Below are positions 45,038 through 53,744 of a DNA stretch of 64,000 nucleotides, piece after piece (the first letter of the stretch is position 1; each line of letters begins with the position of its first letter). Both the position numbers and the translations under genes were made by a program. The notes under the pieces were generated by a model, which was not told where the DNA came from, made no database searches, and saw nothing but the letters and a program-made list of their open reading frames with translations. The stretch is from Pseudomonas pharyngis (lineage in GTDB: Bacteria > Pseudomonadota > Gammaproteobacteria > Pseudomonadales > Pseudomonadaceae). The DNA is taken from assembly GCF_021602345.1 (NCBI RefSeq), contig NZ_BQID01000007.1, positions 285,718-349,717 on the forward strand. Reading direction: 5' to 3'.

Positions 45038-45065
45038 ATATGGGGCCGCAAAATCAGGCTTCAAG
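45038..45065 (-). promoter_or_regulatory. sigma-32 heat-shock promoter of grpE
   Basis: Minus strand: CTTGAAG (45059-45065), 13-bp spacer, CCCCATAT (45038-45045), ~54 bp before the grpE start. Same spacing as the dnaK promoter. Confidence 0.88.
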
Positions 45066-45163
45066 GGCTGACAACGATTAACCCTACAAAAAAGTGCTGC
45101 ATTGGCATTCCTGCGCGCGACAAGCATTTGATCGGATCTTCTCCATTGAGCTGAGCGAGGGCA

Positions 45164-45200
45164 TTGTCAGCCCGAAACAAAACACTGTATAAATAACCAG
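45164..45200 (+). promoter_or_regulatory. recN promoter with LexA (SOS) box
   Basis: TTGTCA (45164-45169), 18-bp spacer, TATAAA (45188-45193). The -10 is embedded in CTGTATAAATAACCAG (45185-45200), a LexA box matching CTGT-N8-ACAG except C for A. LexA bound here would block RNA polymerase until DNA damage. Confidence 0.85.
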
Positions 45201-45224
45201 ACCTGAAGCCTGGGAGCGGCCTTT

Positions 45225-46898
45225 ATGCTGGTGCACCTGTCCGTACACAACTACGCCATCGTTGAACATCTCGATCTCGAACTCGATCGCGGCATGAGCG
45301 TGATTACCGGGGAAACCGGCGCCGGCAAATCGATCATGCTCGACGCCCTGGGCCTGACGCTCGGTGATCGCGCCGACAGCGGCGTGGTGCGACCGGGCGC
45401 CGACAAGGCCGATATCCTGGCGACCTTCGATCTGGCGGATATTCCCGAGGCCAGTGCCTGGCTGGCGGAACGCGACCTGGAAACCGACGGTCCGTGCATC
45501 CTGCGCCGGGTCATCACGTCCGAAGGTCGCTCACGCGGCTATATAAATGGCACACCCTGCCCGCTCGGTGACCTCAAGGCACTCGGCGAGCTGCTGATCG
45601 ATATCCACAGCCAGCACGAACACCAATCCCTGCTCAAGACCGACACCCACCGGCGCCTGCTCGACGAATACGCCGGAGCCACCGATCTGGCACGCCAGGT
45701 TCACCTGGCCGCCCAGCGCTGGCGCCAGACCCGTCAGGAGCTGGAACGCTTGTCCAACTCCGGCGACGAACAGCGTGCACGCCATCAATTGCTCAGCTAC
45801 CAGCTCGAAGAACTGGAAAACCTCGGCCTCGGGGAAAACGAGCTGGAAGAACTGGAGCAGGAACACAAGAACCTGACCAACGCAGAAACCCTGCTCGGCA
45901 TCTGCCGACAAGTGGTCGAGCAATGCAGCGAAAGCGATTCCGGCAACGTTTTGAATGCCCTTACGGCCAGCCTCAATAGACTGTCGAGCGTGAACAACTC
46001 CGTCGGCGCGCTAGGTGAAGCGAGCAGCCTGCTGACCAGTGCGCAGATTCAGGTTGAAGAAGCCGTCGGCGAGCTCAATCGCTTTCTCGACAACTTCGAC
46101 GCCGACCCAGCGCGCCTGCAATATCTGGAAGAGCGTCTGGATTCCATTTACACACTGGCACGCAAACACCGCATTCAGCCGACAGAAGTGGCGGAGATGC
46201 AGCAGAAGCTGCTCGACGAAATCGAAGCCCTCGACGCCAACGATGAATCCATCGAGCGCCTCGCCGAAGAGCTCGCTTCCTATGCCCGCCACTATCAGGA
46301 AAAGGCCCGGGAGCTGAGCGAGCTGCGTCATCAGGCAGCCGGCAGCCTGGCGAGCGCGGTGGAGCAGGAGATTCAGCGCCTGGGCATGCCCGGCGGTCGC
46401 TTCACCATCGAATTGCGCGCCAACAGCAGCAGCGAGCTGCAACCCAACGGCCTCGAACAAGTCGAGCTGCTGGTGAGTGCCAACCCGGGCCAACCCTTGA
46501 AAGCCTTGGCCAAAGTGGCGTCCGGCGGTGAATTGTCACGGATCAGCCTTGCCATCCAGGTGATTACCGCCCAGACCTCTCGCGTACCGACATTGGTATT
46601 CGACGAAGTGGACGTGGGGATTGGCGGTCCAACGGCTGAAATCGTCGGTCAACTGTTGCGCCGCCTCGGGGATCGCGGACAGGTACTGACGGTTACGCAC
46701 TTGCCGCAAGTCGCGGCTCAGGGGCATCAGCATCTGTTCGTGCACAAGGTGCGAGGCGAGCAGGCCACTCACACGGCTGTTTCGAAGCTGAGCAAGAATG
46801 ACCGTATAGAAGAAGTCGCACGCATGCTTGGCGGCATCGATCTGACCAAAGAGTCTTTGGCGCACGCGAAAAAGATGGTCGTCACCGCAAAGGTTTAA
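45225..46898 (+). CDS. recN: DNA repair protein RecN
   Basis: A 557-residue SMC-like ATPase used in double-strand break repair. Walker A GETGAGKSIM near residue 30, a long coiled coil with central hinge (~150-370), then the signature ASGGELSRISLAIQ and Walker B VFDEVDVGIGG, with THLPQVAAQGHQH after. Start ATG 45225 with GGGAGCGG upstream. Divergent from grpE, and SOS-controlled by the LexA box. Confidence 0.97.
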   Translation: MLVHLSVHNYAIVEHLDLELDRGMSVITGETGAGKSIMLDALGLTLGDRADSGVVRPGADKADILATFDLADIPEASAWLAERDLETDGPCILRRVITSEGRSRGYINGTPCPLGDLKALGELLIDIHSQHEHQSLLKTDTHRRLLDEYAGATDLARQVHLAAQRWRQTRQELERLSNSGDEQRARHQLLSYQLEELENLGLGENELEELEQEHKNLTNAETLLGICRQVVEQCSESDSGNVLNALTASLNRLSSVNNSVGALGEASSLLTSAQIQVEEAVGELNRFLDNFDADPARLQYLEERLDSIYTLARKHRIQPTEVAEMQQKLLDEIEALDANDESIERLAEELASYARHYQEKARELSELRHQAAGSLASAVEQEIQRLGMPGGRFTIELRANSSSELQPNGLEQVELLVSANPGQPLKALAKVASGGELSRISLAIQVITAQTSRVPTLVFDEVDVGIGGPTAEIVGQLLRRLGDRGQVLTVTHLPQVAAQGHQHLFVHKVRGEQATHTAVSKLSKNDRIEEVARMLGGIDLTKESLAHAKKMVVTAKV

Positions 46899-46913
46899 GC
46901 ACGCCAGAAAGCA

Positions 46914-46939
46914 CGAAGGCGACCCTTGGGTCGCCTTCG
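46914..46939. terminator. Hairpin between convergent recN and fur
   Basis: 12-bp perfect inverted repeat CGAAGGCGACCC / GGGTCGCCTTCG with TT between, in the 75-bp gap between recN and fur stop codons; likely shared terminator though T-runs are short. Confidence 0.7.
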
Positions 46940-46973
46940 CTCGTTTCGCGAACCTGAAATTCGCGCGACATGC

Positions 46974-47378
46974 TTACTTTTTGTTGCGTACGTACAGTAC
47001 GAGATTGTGATCAACCATCTCGTAACCGTGCTTCTCGACGATCGCCTTCTGAAGCTTTTCGATTTCTTCGTCGAAGAATTCGATGACTTCGCCCGACTCC
47101 ACGTTAACCATATGGTCGTGGTGGCCACCGTCGGCCAATTCGAATACCGCGTGGCCGCCGTCGAAGTTGTGACGGACCACGAGGCCAGCCGCTTCGAACT
47201 GGGTCAGAACACGGTAGACCGTGGCCAGACCGACGTCCTCGCCAGCTTCCATCAACGCCTTGTAGACGTCCTCGGCACTCATGTGACGCTGCTCTGTAGA
47301 GTCGAGCATTTGCAGGATCTTGACCCGTGGCAGGGTCACTTTGAGGCCGGCTTTGCGTAGTTCGCTATTTTCAACCAT
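46974..47378 (-). CDS. fur: Ferric uptake regulator Fur
   Basis: A 134-residue Fe2+-dependent repressor. Winged helix N-terminal domain (LRKAGLKVTLPRVKILQMLDS; EDVGLATVYRVLTQFEAAGLV) and dimerisation/metal domain with GGHHDHMVNVESGEVIEFFDEEIE. The C-terminal CxxC structural zinc pairs of E. coli Fur are absent, as usual in pseudomonads. Divergent from bamE with overlapping promoters, an arrangement conserved in the genus. Confidence 0.98.
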   Translation of the reverse strand: MVENSELRKAGLKVTLPRVKILQMLDSTEQRHMSAEDVYKALMEAGEDVGLATVYRVLTQFEAAGLVVRHNFDGGHAVFELADGGHHDHMVNVESGEVIEFFDEEIEKLQKAIVEKHGYEMVDHNLVLYVRNKK

Positions 47379-47401
47379 GGTCAGCTTTCTCGCGATGCTG
47401 C

Positions 47402-47454
47402 TTCGCAGCTTCTCTTAATGCGGGTATGATCGGCGTTTACGTTGTCCCAGCCAA
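47402..47454. promoter_or_regulatory. Overlapping divergent promoters of fur and bamE
   Basis: bamE (plus): TTCGCA (47402-47407), 17 bp, TATGAT (47425-47430). fur (minus): TTGGCT (47449-47454), 17 bp, GATCAT (47426-47431). The two -10 boxes lie on the same bases, so the promoters should compete. Confidence 0.65.
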
Positions 47455-47475
47455 GATAGTGGAAGTCGCCCACCG

Positions 47476-48003
47476 ATGCAAAACACCAAGCTCTTGCTAA
47501 CCAGTTTCACCTTTGTGGGACTGCTCGCACTCGCCGGTTGTTCATTCCCCGGGGTTTACAAAATCGACATCCAGCAGGGCAATGTCGTCACGCAGGACAT
47601 GATAGACCAGTTACGCCCGGGAATGACCCGGCCGCAAGTACGGTTTATCATGGGCAACCCTCTGCTTGCCGACACGTTCCACGCCAACCGCTGGGATTAT
47701 CTGTACAGCCTGCAACCTGGTGGCGGTGAACGCCAGCAGGAACGCATGAGTGTCATTTTCGACTCGAATGACCGCCTTGTCAGTCTGTCCGGTGACTTCA
47801 TGCCGGGCGTGAGCCGTGACGAAGCCATTCTCGGCAAGGACAGCGGCACCAGCGTGACCGCTCCTGCTGAAAACACCGAGCAGCCGAAACCGGAAAAACC
47901 GGCCAAGCCTGGCTCCTTGCTGGATCAGATCCAGAAGGACGTCGATGGTGTGGAAACCGTTCCGGTTCCAACGCCAGAACCGCTGGACACCTCGCCGCAA
48001 TAA
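47476..48003 (+). CDS. bamE: Outer-membrane assembly lipoprotein BamE (OmlA/SmpA)
   Basis: A 175-residue lipoprotein of the BAM complex. Lipobox LALAGC with lipidated Cys22; core BamE fold [43 protein letters not shown]; then a Pro/Glu/Lys-rich low-complexity tail (~120-175) longer than in E. coli. Start ATG 47476. Ends in a strong bidirectional terminator. Confidence 0.97.
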   Translation: MQNTKLLLTSFTFVGLLALAGCSFPGVYKIDIQQGNVVTQDMIDQLRPGMTRPQVRFIMGNPLLADTFHANRWDYLYSLQPGGGERQQERMSVIFDSNDRLVSLSGDFMPGVSRDEAILGKDSGTSVTAPAENTEQPKPEKPAKPGSLLDQIQKDVDGVETVPVPTPEPLDTSPQ

Positions 48004-48012
48004 TTTGCGACG

Positions 48013-48047
48013 CAATAAAAAACCCGGAAATTCCGGGTTTTTTATTG
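48013..48047. terminator. Bidirectional terminator between bamE and rnfH
   Basis: 17-bp perfect inverted repeat around one base (CAATAAAAAACCCGGAA and its complement), with U-runs in both directions; serves bamE and the convergent rnfH. Confidence 0.94.
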
Positions 48048-48064
48048 CCTGGCGTTCGACCACC

Positions 48065-48379
48065 CTACTGGTTTCGCGCCTTGGCTTCGGCAGCCTTGGC
48101 GGCACGCAGACGGCGCACCTCTTTCGGATCAGCCAACAACGGTCGATAGATCTCGATGCGATCGCCTTCCTGAACCTGTCGAGTATCCGGATCAGCGATC
48201 ACTTTGCCGAAAATCCCCAAGGGACAACTGCTCAGATCCAGCCCCGGAAATTCAGCATCAATCTCCGACGCCATCAGCGCCGCACGCACCGTCGTACCCT
48301 CAGCAACACTGATTACACGCAAAACCTGACGATCAACCGCCGCATACACCACTTCGACTTCGATCACCGGCTCAACCAT
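48065..48379 (-). CDS. rnfH: RnfH-family ubiquitin-like protein
   Basis: A 104-residue beta-grasp protein of the RnfH/YfjF family (VEVVYAAVDRQVLRVISVAEGTTVRAALMAS; FGKVIADPDTRQVQEGDRIEIYRPLLADPKEVRRLRA). Function uncertain; it neighbours ratA across proteobacteria. Its start overlaps ratA by 8 bases. Confidence 0.93.
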   Translation of the reverse strand: MVEPVIEVEVVYAAVDRQVLRVISVAEGTTVRAALMASEIDAEFPGLDLSSCPLGIFGKVIADPDTRQVQEGDRIEIYRPLLADPKEVRRLRAAKAAEAKARNQ

Positions 48380-48806
48380 GCATCTGCTTGGCGCGCTGGC
48401 AGAACGCGTCCACCAGCGTATTGGCCGCCTGATTGAACAAAGGACCGAGCGTCGCGCGGACCAGCGGCCCGGCGTAGTCGAAGGACAGATCCAGACTGAT
48501 CTTGCAGGCCTTCTCGTTCAGCGCCTTGAACACCCAGACGCCGTGCAGCTGATTGAACGGCCCCTCCTCCAGATTCATCTCGATCGACTGCCCCGGCACC
48601 AGCGTATTGCGTGTCACGAAGTGCTGACTAAGCCCCCCCTTGGCCACGCCGACACTGGCGCGCATGTGCTCAGGCGAGCTTTCCAGGACTTCAGCAGACG
48701 AGCACCACGGCAGAAATTCCGGGTACCGTGCCACGTCATTGACGAGGTCGTAGAGAAATTGCGCCGGATAAGGCAGCAGCGCCGATCGTTGAATATGTGT
48801 CGTCAT
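48372..48806 (-). CDS. ratA: RatA-like START-domain protein (ubiquinone-binding/Coq10 family)
   Basis: A 144-residue polyketide-cyclase/START fold protein (HIQRSALLPYPAQFLYDLVNDVARYPEFLPWCSSAEVLE; LSFDYAGPLVRATLGPLFNQAANTLVDAFCQRAK). E. coli RatA was described as blocking ribosome subunit joining, while Coq10 homologues bind ubiquinone; which applies here is open. Start MTTHIQRS at 48806. It begins 7 bp after the symporter gene stop and overlaps rnfH. Confidence 0.92.
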   Translation of the reverse strand: MTTHIQRSALLPYPAQFLYDLVNDVARYPEFLPWCSSAEVLESSPEHMRASVGVAKGGLSQHFVTRNTLVPGQSIEMNLEEGPFNQLHGVWVFKALNEKACKISLDLSFDYAGPLVRATLGPLFNQAANTLVDAFCQRAKQMHG

Positions 48807-48813
48807 GTAAGGG

Positions 48814-50217
48814 TCACTTCCAGAGCTGGGCGGCAAACACTACAAGAATGCCGATGGGCGCCACATAGCGCATCAAAAACAGAGACAGGGCGAACAGCGC
48901 CGGGCTGCGAATCGACAATTCATCACGTACCGCCTCACGCCCCATCACCCAACCGGCAAACAGCACAAAGCACAGCCCACCGAGCGGCAACATGATGCGC
49001 GAGGTGAAGAAGTCGATCACGCCAAAGAAGTCCAGGCCACCGGCCGCACCCCACTGGTAGAGATGGAACACCCCACCATCGTTCACGAAAAATTTGGCTT
49101 CCTTCCAGATATTGAAGGAAAACACCGTGCCCAGGCCAACGAACCAGCAGGTGAACGCCAACCAGAATGTCACCCAGGCACGGCTGATTTTAGTCCGCTC
49201 GACCAGATAGGCGACCATTGGCTCCAGCAGGGAAATCGCCGAGCTCCAGGCCGCAATAGCCACCAGAACAAAGAACACCACGCCCATCAACTGGCCGAAC
49301 AGCACGTTACCGAAAGCAAATGGCAGGCTGACGAACATCAGCCCCGGGCCTTCACTCGGGTTCAAACCACCGGCGAACACAATCGGAAACAAGGCCAGAC
49401 CGGCCACCAGCGAAACAAAGGTATCGAGCAGCGCCACACCGACGACCGTGCCCGACAGCGAGGCTTCCTTGGTCATGTAGGCGCCGTAGATCATGATCGA
49501 GCCCACGCCCACGCTCAGGGAGAAGAACGCGTGGCCCATGGCCGGCAGCAAGCCGTCGAGGACTTTTTCCGGGTGGAAGTCGAACATGAAATGTACGCCT
49601 TCCATGAAATGCCCGGTGGTCATGCTGTAACCCAGCAGCACCAGCACCATCACGAACAGCAGCGGCATCATGATCCGCAGGCTGCGCTCGAGCCCGGCGA
49701 CCACACCCTTGGCAATCACCACCGCCGACAACAGCATGAAAACCGTGTGCCACAGCGTGATACGCCACGGGTCGGCGATGACATTACCGAAGTAGGCTCC
49801 GACCTGATCAGCCGTCGCGCCCTGGAAGTCTCCGCGCCCCATATCAATGATGTAATCCAGCGACCAGCCGCCGACCACACTGTAGAAAGACAGGATCAGC
49901 AGCGCCGTGATCATCCCGGCGAACGCGCCCCACGACCACTTGCCCGAGTGCCCGGCTTCCCGCGCCAGCACCTTCAGGGCATTCGCCGGACTCTGGCGGG
50001 CACGGCGGCCGATCAGGGTTTCGGCGAGCATTACCGGGATGCCGATCAGCGCGATACACGCCAGAAACATCAGCACGAAGGCGCCGCCACCGTAGACCCC
50101 GACCATGTAGGGGAATTTCCAGATGCTGCCCAATCCCACGGCCGAACCGGTCGCGGCGAATATGAAAACCCAGCGGCTAGCCCAACTGCCGTGGACAGAA
50201 ACCTTGTCTGTCGACAT
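48814..50217 (-). CDS. Sodium-dependent transporter, NSS (neurotransmitter symporter) family
   Basis: A 467-residue inner-membrane symporter of LeuT type with ~12 helices. TM1 motif FIFAATGSAVGLGSIWKFPYMVGVYGGGAFVLMF carries the unwound sodium/substrate site; TM6 has FFSLSVGVGSIMIYGAYM. Substrate probably an amino acid, not determined. It lies between smpB (divergent) and ratA (7 bp downstream, same strand), so it may drive ratA-rnfH. Confidence 0.93.
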   Translation of the reverse strand: MSTDKVSVHGSWASRWVFIFAATGSAVGLGSIWKFPYMVGVYGGGAFVLMFLACIALIGIPVMLAETLIGRRARQSPANALKVLAREAGHSGKWSWGAFAGMITALLILSFYSVVGGWSLDYIIDMGRGDFQGATADQVGAYFGNVIADPWRITLWHTVFMLLSAVVIAKGVVAGLERSLRIMMPLLFVMVLVLLGYSMTTGHFMEGVHFMFDFHPEKVLDGLLPAMGHAFFSLSVGVGSIMIYGAYMTKEASLSGTVVGVALLDTFVSLVAGLALFPIVFAGGLNPSEGPGLMFVSLPFAFGNVLFGQLMGVVFFVLVAIAAWSSAISLLEPMVAYLVERTKISRAWVTFWLAFTCWFVGLGTVFSFNIWKEAKFFVNDGGVFHLYQWGAAGGLDFFGVIDFFTSRIMLPLGGLCFVLFAGWVMGREAVRDELSIRSPALFALSLFLMRYVAPIGILVVFAAQLWK

Positions 50218-50298
50218 CGTTTATCACGCCCAAGCGTTAGAAAAAGAGGCCGCATTGTCCGGGATTCACTCAACCTGCTCAAGCACGCAGCATCACCG

Positions 50299-50327
50299 TA
50301 GCCGACAGCCGTTTATCTCCATATAAT
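50299..50327 (+). promoter_or_regulatory. Candidate smpB promoter
   Basis: Perfect TATAAT at 50322-50327, 10 bp before the smpB start, with only a weak TAGCCG at -35 (17-bp spacing). The nearness to the ATG implies a very short or leaderless mRNA from this site. Confidence 0.5.
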
Positions 50328-50336
50328 GCCGCCCCT

Positions 50337-50819
50337 ATGGCTAAACAGAAGAAACACCCAACAGGGACCATCGCGCAAAACAAAAAGGCGCGACACGATT
50401 ACTTCATCGAGCACAAGTTCGAGGCTGGCCTGGTCCTGGCCGGCTGGGAAGTAAAAAGTCTGCGGGCAAGCAAGCTGCAACTGGTCGACAGTTACGTGTT
50501 GCTCAAGGATGGCGAGGCCTGGTTGCTCGGCAGCCACATCACGCCTCTGATGACCGCCAGCACCCACGTCATTGCCGACCCGGTGCGTACCCGCAAGTTG
50601 CTGCTCAACCGCCGCGAGCTGGACAAGCTCGCCGCCGCCGTGCAGCAGAAGGGTTACGCCTGCGTGTGCCTGTCCTGGTACTGGAGCAAGCACATGGTCA
50701 AGTGCGAGATCGCGCTGGGCAAGGGCAAGAAGGAATACGACAAGCGTGATACCGAACGCGAACGCGACGCCGGTCGCGAGTTGCAGCGTGCGGTGCGCAA
50801 CAAGGGCAAGGAAGACTGA
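50337..50819 (+). CDS. smpB: tmRNA-binding protein SmpB
   Basis: A 160-residue partner of tmRNA in trans-translation ([44 protein letters not shown]-terminal [15 protein letters not shown] tail that enters the mRNA channel). Its RNA partner ssrA lies 9.2 kb away in this window. Stop is followed by a strong hairpin shared with convergent lldR. Confidence 0.98.
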   Translation: MAKQKKHPTGTIAQNKKARHDYFIEHKFEAGLVLAGWEVKSLRASKLQLVDSYVLLKDGEAWLLGSHITPLMTASTHVIADPVRTRKLLLNRRELDKLAAAVQQKGYACVCLSWYWSKHMVKCEIALGKGKKEYDKRDTERERDAGRELQRAVRNKGKED

Positions 50820-50833
50820 TTCTTCTGCCTGAA

Positions 50834-50868
50834 TGACCGTTCCCGCGCCCGGCGCGGGAGCGGTCATG
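50834..50868. terminator. Hairpin between convergent smpB and lldR
   Basis: ATGACCG-T-TCCCGCGCC / GGCGCGGGA-G-CGGTCAT, a ~17-bp near-perfect stem in the 50-bp gap. No long T-run; likely bidirectional stop. Confidence 0.65.
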
Positions 50869-50869
50869 C

Positions 50870-51637
50870 CTACATCCCTTTGCGTCGCTCGGCGCGAGCC
50901 ATGCGCTGCACTTCCTGCCGCACTTCTTCCAGCACTTCCTGCACATACAGAATGTGTCGGCTGGACACCTCACGCGCCTGTTCCGCGCGCCCCTCGATAA
51001 TCGCCAGATACAGCTCCCGATGCTGGGTGATCAGCATGTCGCGAGTTTCCGTGCGCTGCTTGTACATGCCACCGATGTTGGTCACCACGTTGCGCTTGAG
51101 CAGATCGAACAGCCCGCGAATGGTGTGCAGCAACACCGCGTTATGACTGGCTTCGGCAATCGCCAGGTGGAATTTCGCATCCGCCGCGCCCTCTTCCGCC
51201 CGGCTCACTTCGTCATGACGCGAATAGCAGTCCTGTAACTCTTCAAACGCAGCCGTCAGCCGTTCACGATCCACATCCGTGGCGCGCAATGCTGCGTAAT
51301 AGGCACACGATGCCTCCAGCGTGTGGCGAAATTCCAGCAGATCGCGCTGCGCCTCGGGATTGCTTTCCAGCAATTGCAGCAGCGGATCGCTGAACGTCGA
51401 ACCGAGACTTTCCACGACATAATTGCCACCGCCCTGCTTGCTGACCAGCAAGCCCTTGGCCGCAAGCTTCTGAATCGCCTCGCGCAACGAGGGCCGGGAA
51501 ACGCCGAACTGTTCCGCCAGTGTCCGCTCGGCTGGCAGGCGCTCGCCGGACTTCAGCGTGCCCTCGAGAATCATCCCTTCCAGTCGCTCGACAATGTCGT
51601 CAGACAAACGGCGCTGACGTATCTGATCAAACCCCAT
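50870..51637 (-). CDS. lldR: FadR/GntR-family lactate-responsive repressor LldR
   Basis: A 255-residue regulator: winged-helix DNA-binding domain (~1-75, RLPAERTLAEQFGVSRPSLREAIQKLAAKGLLVSKQGGGNYV) and an all-helical FCD effector domain (DAKFHLAIAEASHNAVLLHTIRGLFDLLKRNV) with His residues for metal/effector binding. Start ATG at 51637 with GGAGAG 7 bases upstream. Divergent from lldP; a perfect palindrome fitting this class lies before lldP. L- or D-lactate relieves repression in studied relatives. Confidence 0.93.
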   Translation of the reverse strand: MGFDQIRQRRLSDDIVERLEGMILEGTLKSGERLPAERTLAEQFGVSRPSLREAIQKLAAKGLLVSKQGGGNYVVESLGSTFSDPLLQLLESNPEAQRDLLEFRHTLEASCAYYAALRATDVDRERLTAAFEELQDCYSRHDEVSRAEEGAADAKFHLAIAEASHNAVLLHTIRGLFDLLKRNVVTNIGGMYKQRTETRDMLITQHRELYLAIIEGRAEQAREVSSRHILYVQEVLEEVRQEVQRMARAERRKGM

Positions 51638-51784
51638 CACTCAACTCTCCACCATCCCGACCGCTCGCCGGGCTCTCTATTCTGGCCTATCGACGCTGCG
51701 CCGACACCTGCCAGATGACGCCAATTCAACCGGTGCAATCCGACTCGCCGTCCGGTTGTTCGACAAAAGTTTTAGGGCGGCAAA

Positions 51785-51814
51785 TTGACACACCGACATC
51801 AAGGCTTTTACCCT
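51785..51814 (+). promoter_or_regulatory. lldP promoter
   Basis: Consensus TTGACA (51785-51790), 18-bp spacer, TACCCT (51809-51814). The weak -10 next to a downstream operator fits an inducible promoter. Confidence 0.65.
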
Positions 51815-51831
51815 AGCCGACAGCACTTGTA

Positions 51832-51848
51832 AATTGGTCTTACCAATT
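51832..51848. promoter_or_regulatory. LldR operator
   Basis: Perfect palindrome AATTGGT-CTT-ACCAATT, containing the GntR/FadR-type TGGT...ACCA core, just downstream of the lldP promoter (about +10 to +30), a position where repressor would block transcription. Confidence 0.85.
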
Positions 51849-51899
51849 AACCAAGAACGCTGACAGTGCCTGACCAACAACAATTAGGGGCCACCCCAT

Positions 51900-53594
51900 A
51901 TGCAAACCTGGCAACAGCTCTACAGCCCGCTCGGCAGTCTCGGCGTGTCCGCACTCGCGGCCGTCATCCCCATCGTTTTCTTCTTCCTCGCCCTTGCGGT
52001 GTTCCGCCTCAAAGGTCATGTGGCCGGCAGCATCACGCTCGCCCTGGCCATCGCCGTGGCGATCTTTGCGTTCCAGATGCCGGTCGACATGGCGTTCGCC
52101 GCTGCCGGATATGGCTTCGCCTATGGTCTGTGGCCGATTGCCTGGATCATTGTGGCAGCGGTGTTCCTGTACAAACTGACGGTCAAGAGCGGTCAGTTCG
52201 AGGTCATCCGCAGCTCGGTGCTGTCGATCACTGACGACCAGCGTCTGCAGGTGCTGCTGATCGGTTTCTGCTTCGGTGCATTCCTGGAAGGCGCCGCCGG
52301 TTTCGGCGCGCCGGTGGCGATTACCGCTGCGCTGCTGGTTGGCCTGGGTTTCAACCCGCTGTACGCCGCCGGCCTGTGCCTGATTGCCAACACCGCACCG
52401 GTTGCGTTCGGCGCACTGGGGATTCCGATCATCGTGGCCGGGCAAGTCACCGGCATCGATGCGTTCAAGATCGGCGCCATGACTGGCCGCCAACTGCCGC
52501 TACTGTCGCTGTTCGTGCCGTTCTGGCTGGTGTTCATGATGGATGGCCTGCGCGGTGTACGTGAAACCTGGCCGGCGGCGCTGGTCGCAGGCTTGAGCTT
52601 TGCCGTCACCCAATACTTCACGTCGAACTTCATCGGCCCGGAACTGCCGGACATCACGTCAGCCCTGGCCAGCCTGATTTCCCTGACACTGTTCCTGAAG
52701 GTCTGGCAGCCGAAACGTGCCGCCGGCCAGCACATTGCCGGTGCTGTTTCCGCTTCGGTGGTGACTGCCAGCGTCGGCGGTTTCGGCCAGAAGCGCACCA
52801 CCGTCGCTTCGCCTTACAGCCTTGGGGAAATTTTCAAAGCCTGGTCGCCGTTCCTGATCCTCACCGTGCTGGTGACCATCTGGACCCTCAAGCCCTTCAA
52901 GGCCATGTTCGCCGCCGGCGGTTCGATGTACGCCTGGGTGTTCAACTTCGCGATTCCGCACCTCGATCAACTGGTGATCAAGACTGCACCGATCGTGGCC
53001 GCCCCGACCGCGATCCCGGCCGTGTTCAAACTCGATCCGATTTCCGCGACCGGCACGGCGATTTTCTTCTCCGCGCTGATCTCGATGCTGGTGCTGAAGA
53101 TCAACTTAAAAATTGGTCTGACCATTTTGAAAGAGACCTTCTACGAACTGCGCTGGCCGATCCTGTCGATCGGCATGGTGCTGGCGTTTGCCTTCGTCAC
53201 CAACTATTCCGGCATGTCCTCGACCATGGCTCTGGTGCTTGCCGGAACTGGCGCAGCGTTCCCGTTTTTCTCGCCATTCCTCGGCTGGCTCGGCGTGTTC
53301 CTGACCGGTTCCGATACCTCGTCCAACGCCCTGTTCAGTTCGCTGCAAGCGACCACCGCGCACCAGATCGGGGTCAACGACACCTTGCTGGTGGCCGCCA
53401 ATACCAGCGGCGGCGTGACCGGCAAAATGATCTCGCCACAATCGATCGCCGTGGCCTGCGCAGCAACCGGCCTGGTGGGCAAGGAATCCGATCTGTTCCG
53501 CTTCACCCTCAAGCACAGCCTATTCTTTGCAACGATTGTCGGTCTGATCACTTTGGCTCAGGCCTACTGGTTCACCGGCATGCTGGTGCATTAA
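51900..53594 (+). CDS. lldP: L-lactate permease
   Basis: A 564-residue LctP-family permease with ~12-14 membrane helices ([95 protein letters not shown]). Takes up lactate, and glycolate in relatives. First gene of the lactate operon, under the LldR operator. The following 150-bp gap holds two hairpins. Confidence 0.97.
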   Translation: MQTWQQLYSPLGSLGVSALAAVIPIVFFFLALAVFRLKGHVAGSITLALAIAVAIFAFQMPVDMAFAAAGYGFAYGLWPIAWIIVAAVFLYKLTVKSGQFEVIRSSVLSITDDQRLQVLLIGFCFGAFLEGAAGFGAPVAITAALLVGLGFNPLYAAGLCLIANTAPVAFGALGIPIIVAGQVTGIDAFKIGAMTGRQLPLLSLFVPFWLVFMMDGLRGVRETWPAALVAGLSFAVTQYFTSNFIGPELPDITSALASLISLTLFLKVWQPKRAAGQHIAGAVSASVVTASVGGFGQKRTTVASPYSLGEIFKAWSPFLILTVLVTIWTLKPFKAMFAAGGSMYAWVFNFAIPHLDQLVIKTAPIVAAPTAIPAVFKLDPISATGTAIFFSALISMLVLKINLKIGLTILKETFYELRWPILSIGMVLAFAFVTNYSGMSSTMALVLAGTGAAFPFFSPFLGWLGVFLTGSDTSSNALFSSLQATTAHQIGVNDTLLVAANTSGGVTGKMISPQSIAVACAATGLVGKESDLFRFTLKHSLFFATIVGLITLAQAYWFTGMLVH

Positions 53595-53619
53595 GCCGAC
53601 AAGCAACATGGAAAAAACC

Positions 53620-53705
53620 GACACCGGTTCGTGATTCCGGTGTCAGCAATTCACAACCCGGTCTGTAAGGCTGCTGAAAGCAACGCGCTCTATATTCGGC
53701 AGCCT
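53620..53705 (+). other. Two hairpins between lldP and lutA
   Basis: GACACCGG / CCGGTGTC (53620-53627, 53637-53644) and AGGCTGC / GCAGCCT (53668-53674, 53699-53705). Neither has a T-run. They probably adjust mRNA stability or relative expression of permease and enzymes; the gap shows no separate promoter. Confidence 0.5.
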
Positions 53706-53744
53706 CAACAGACGGATAACCGGGCCCACCCGGAGACACGCCTG

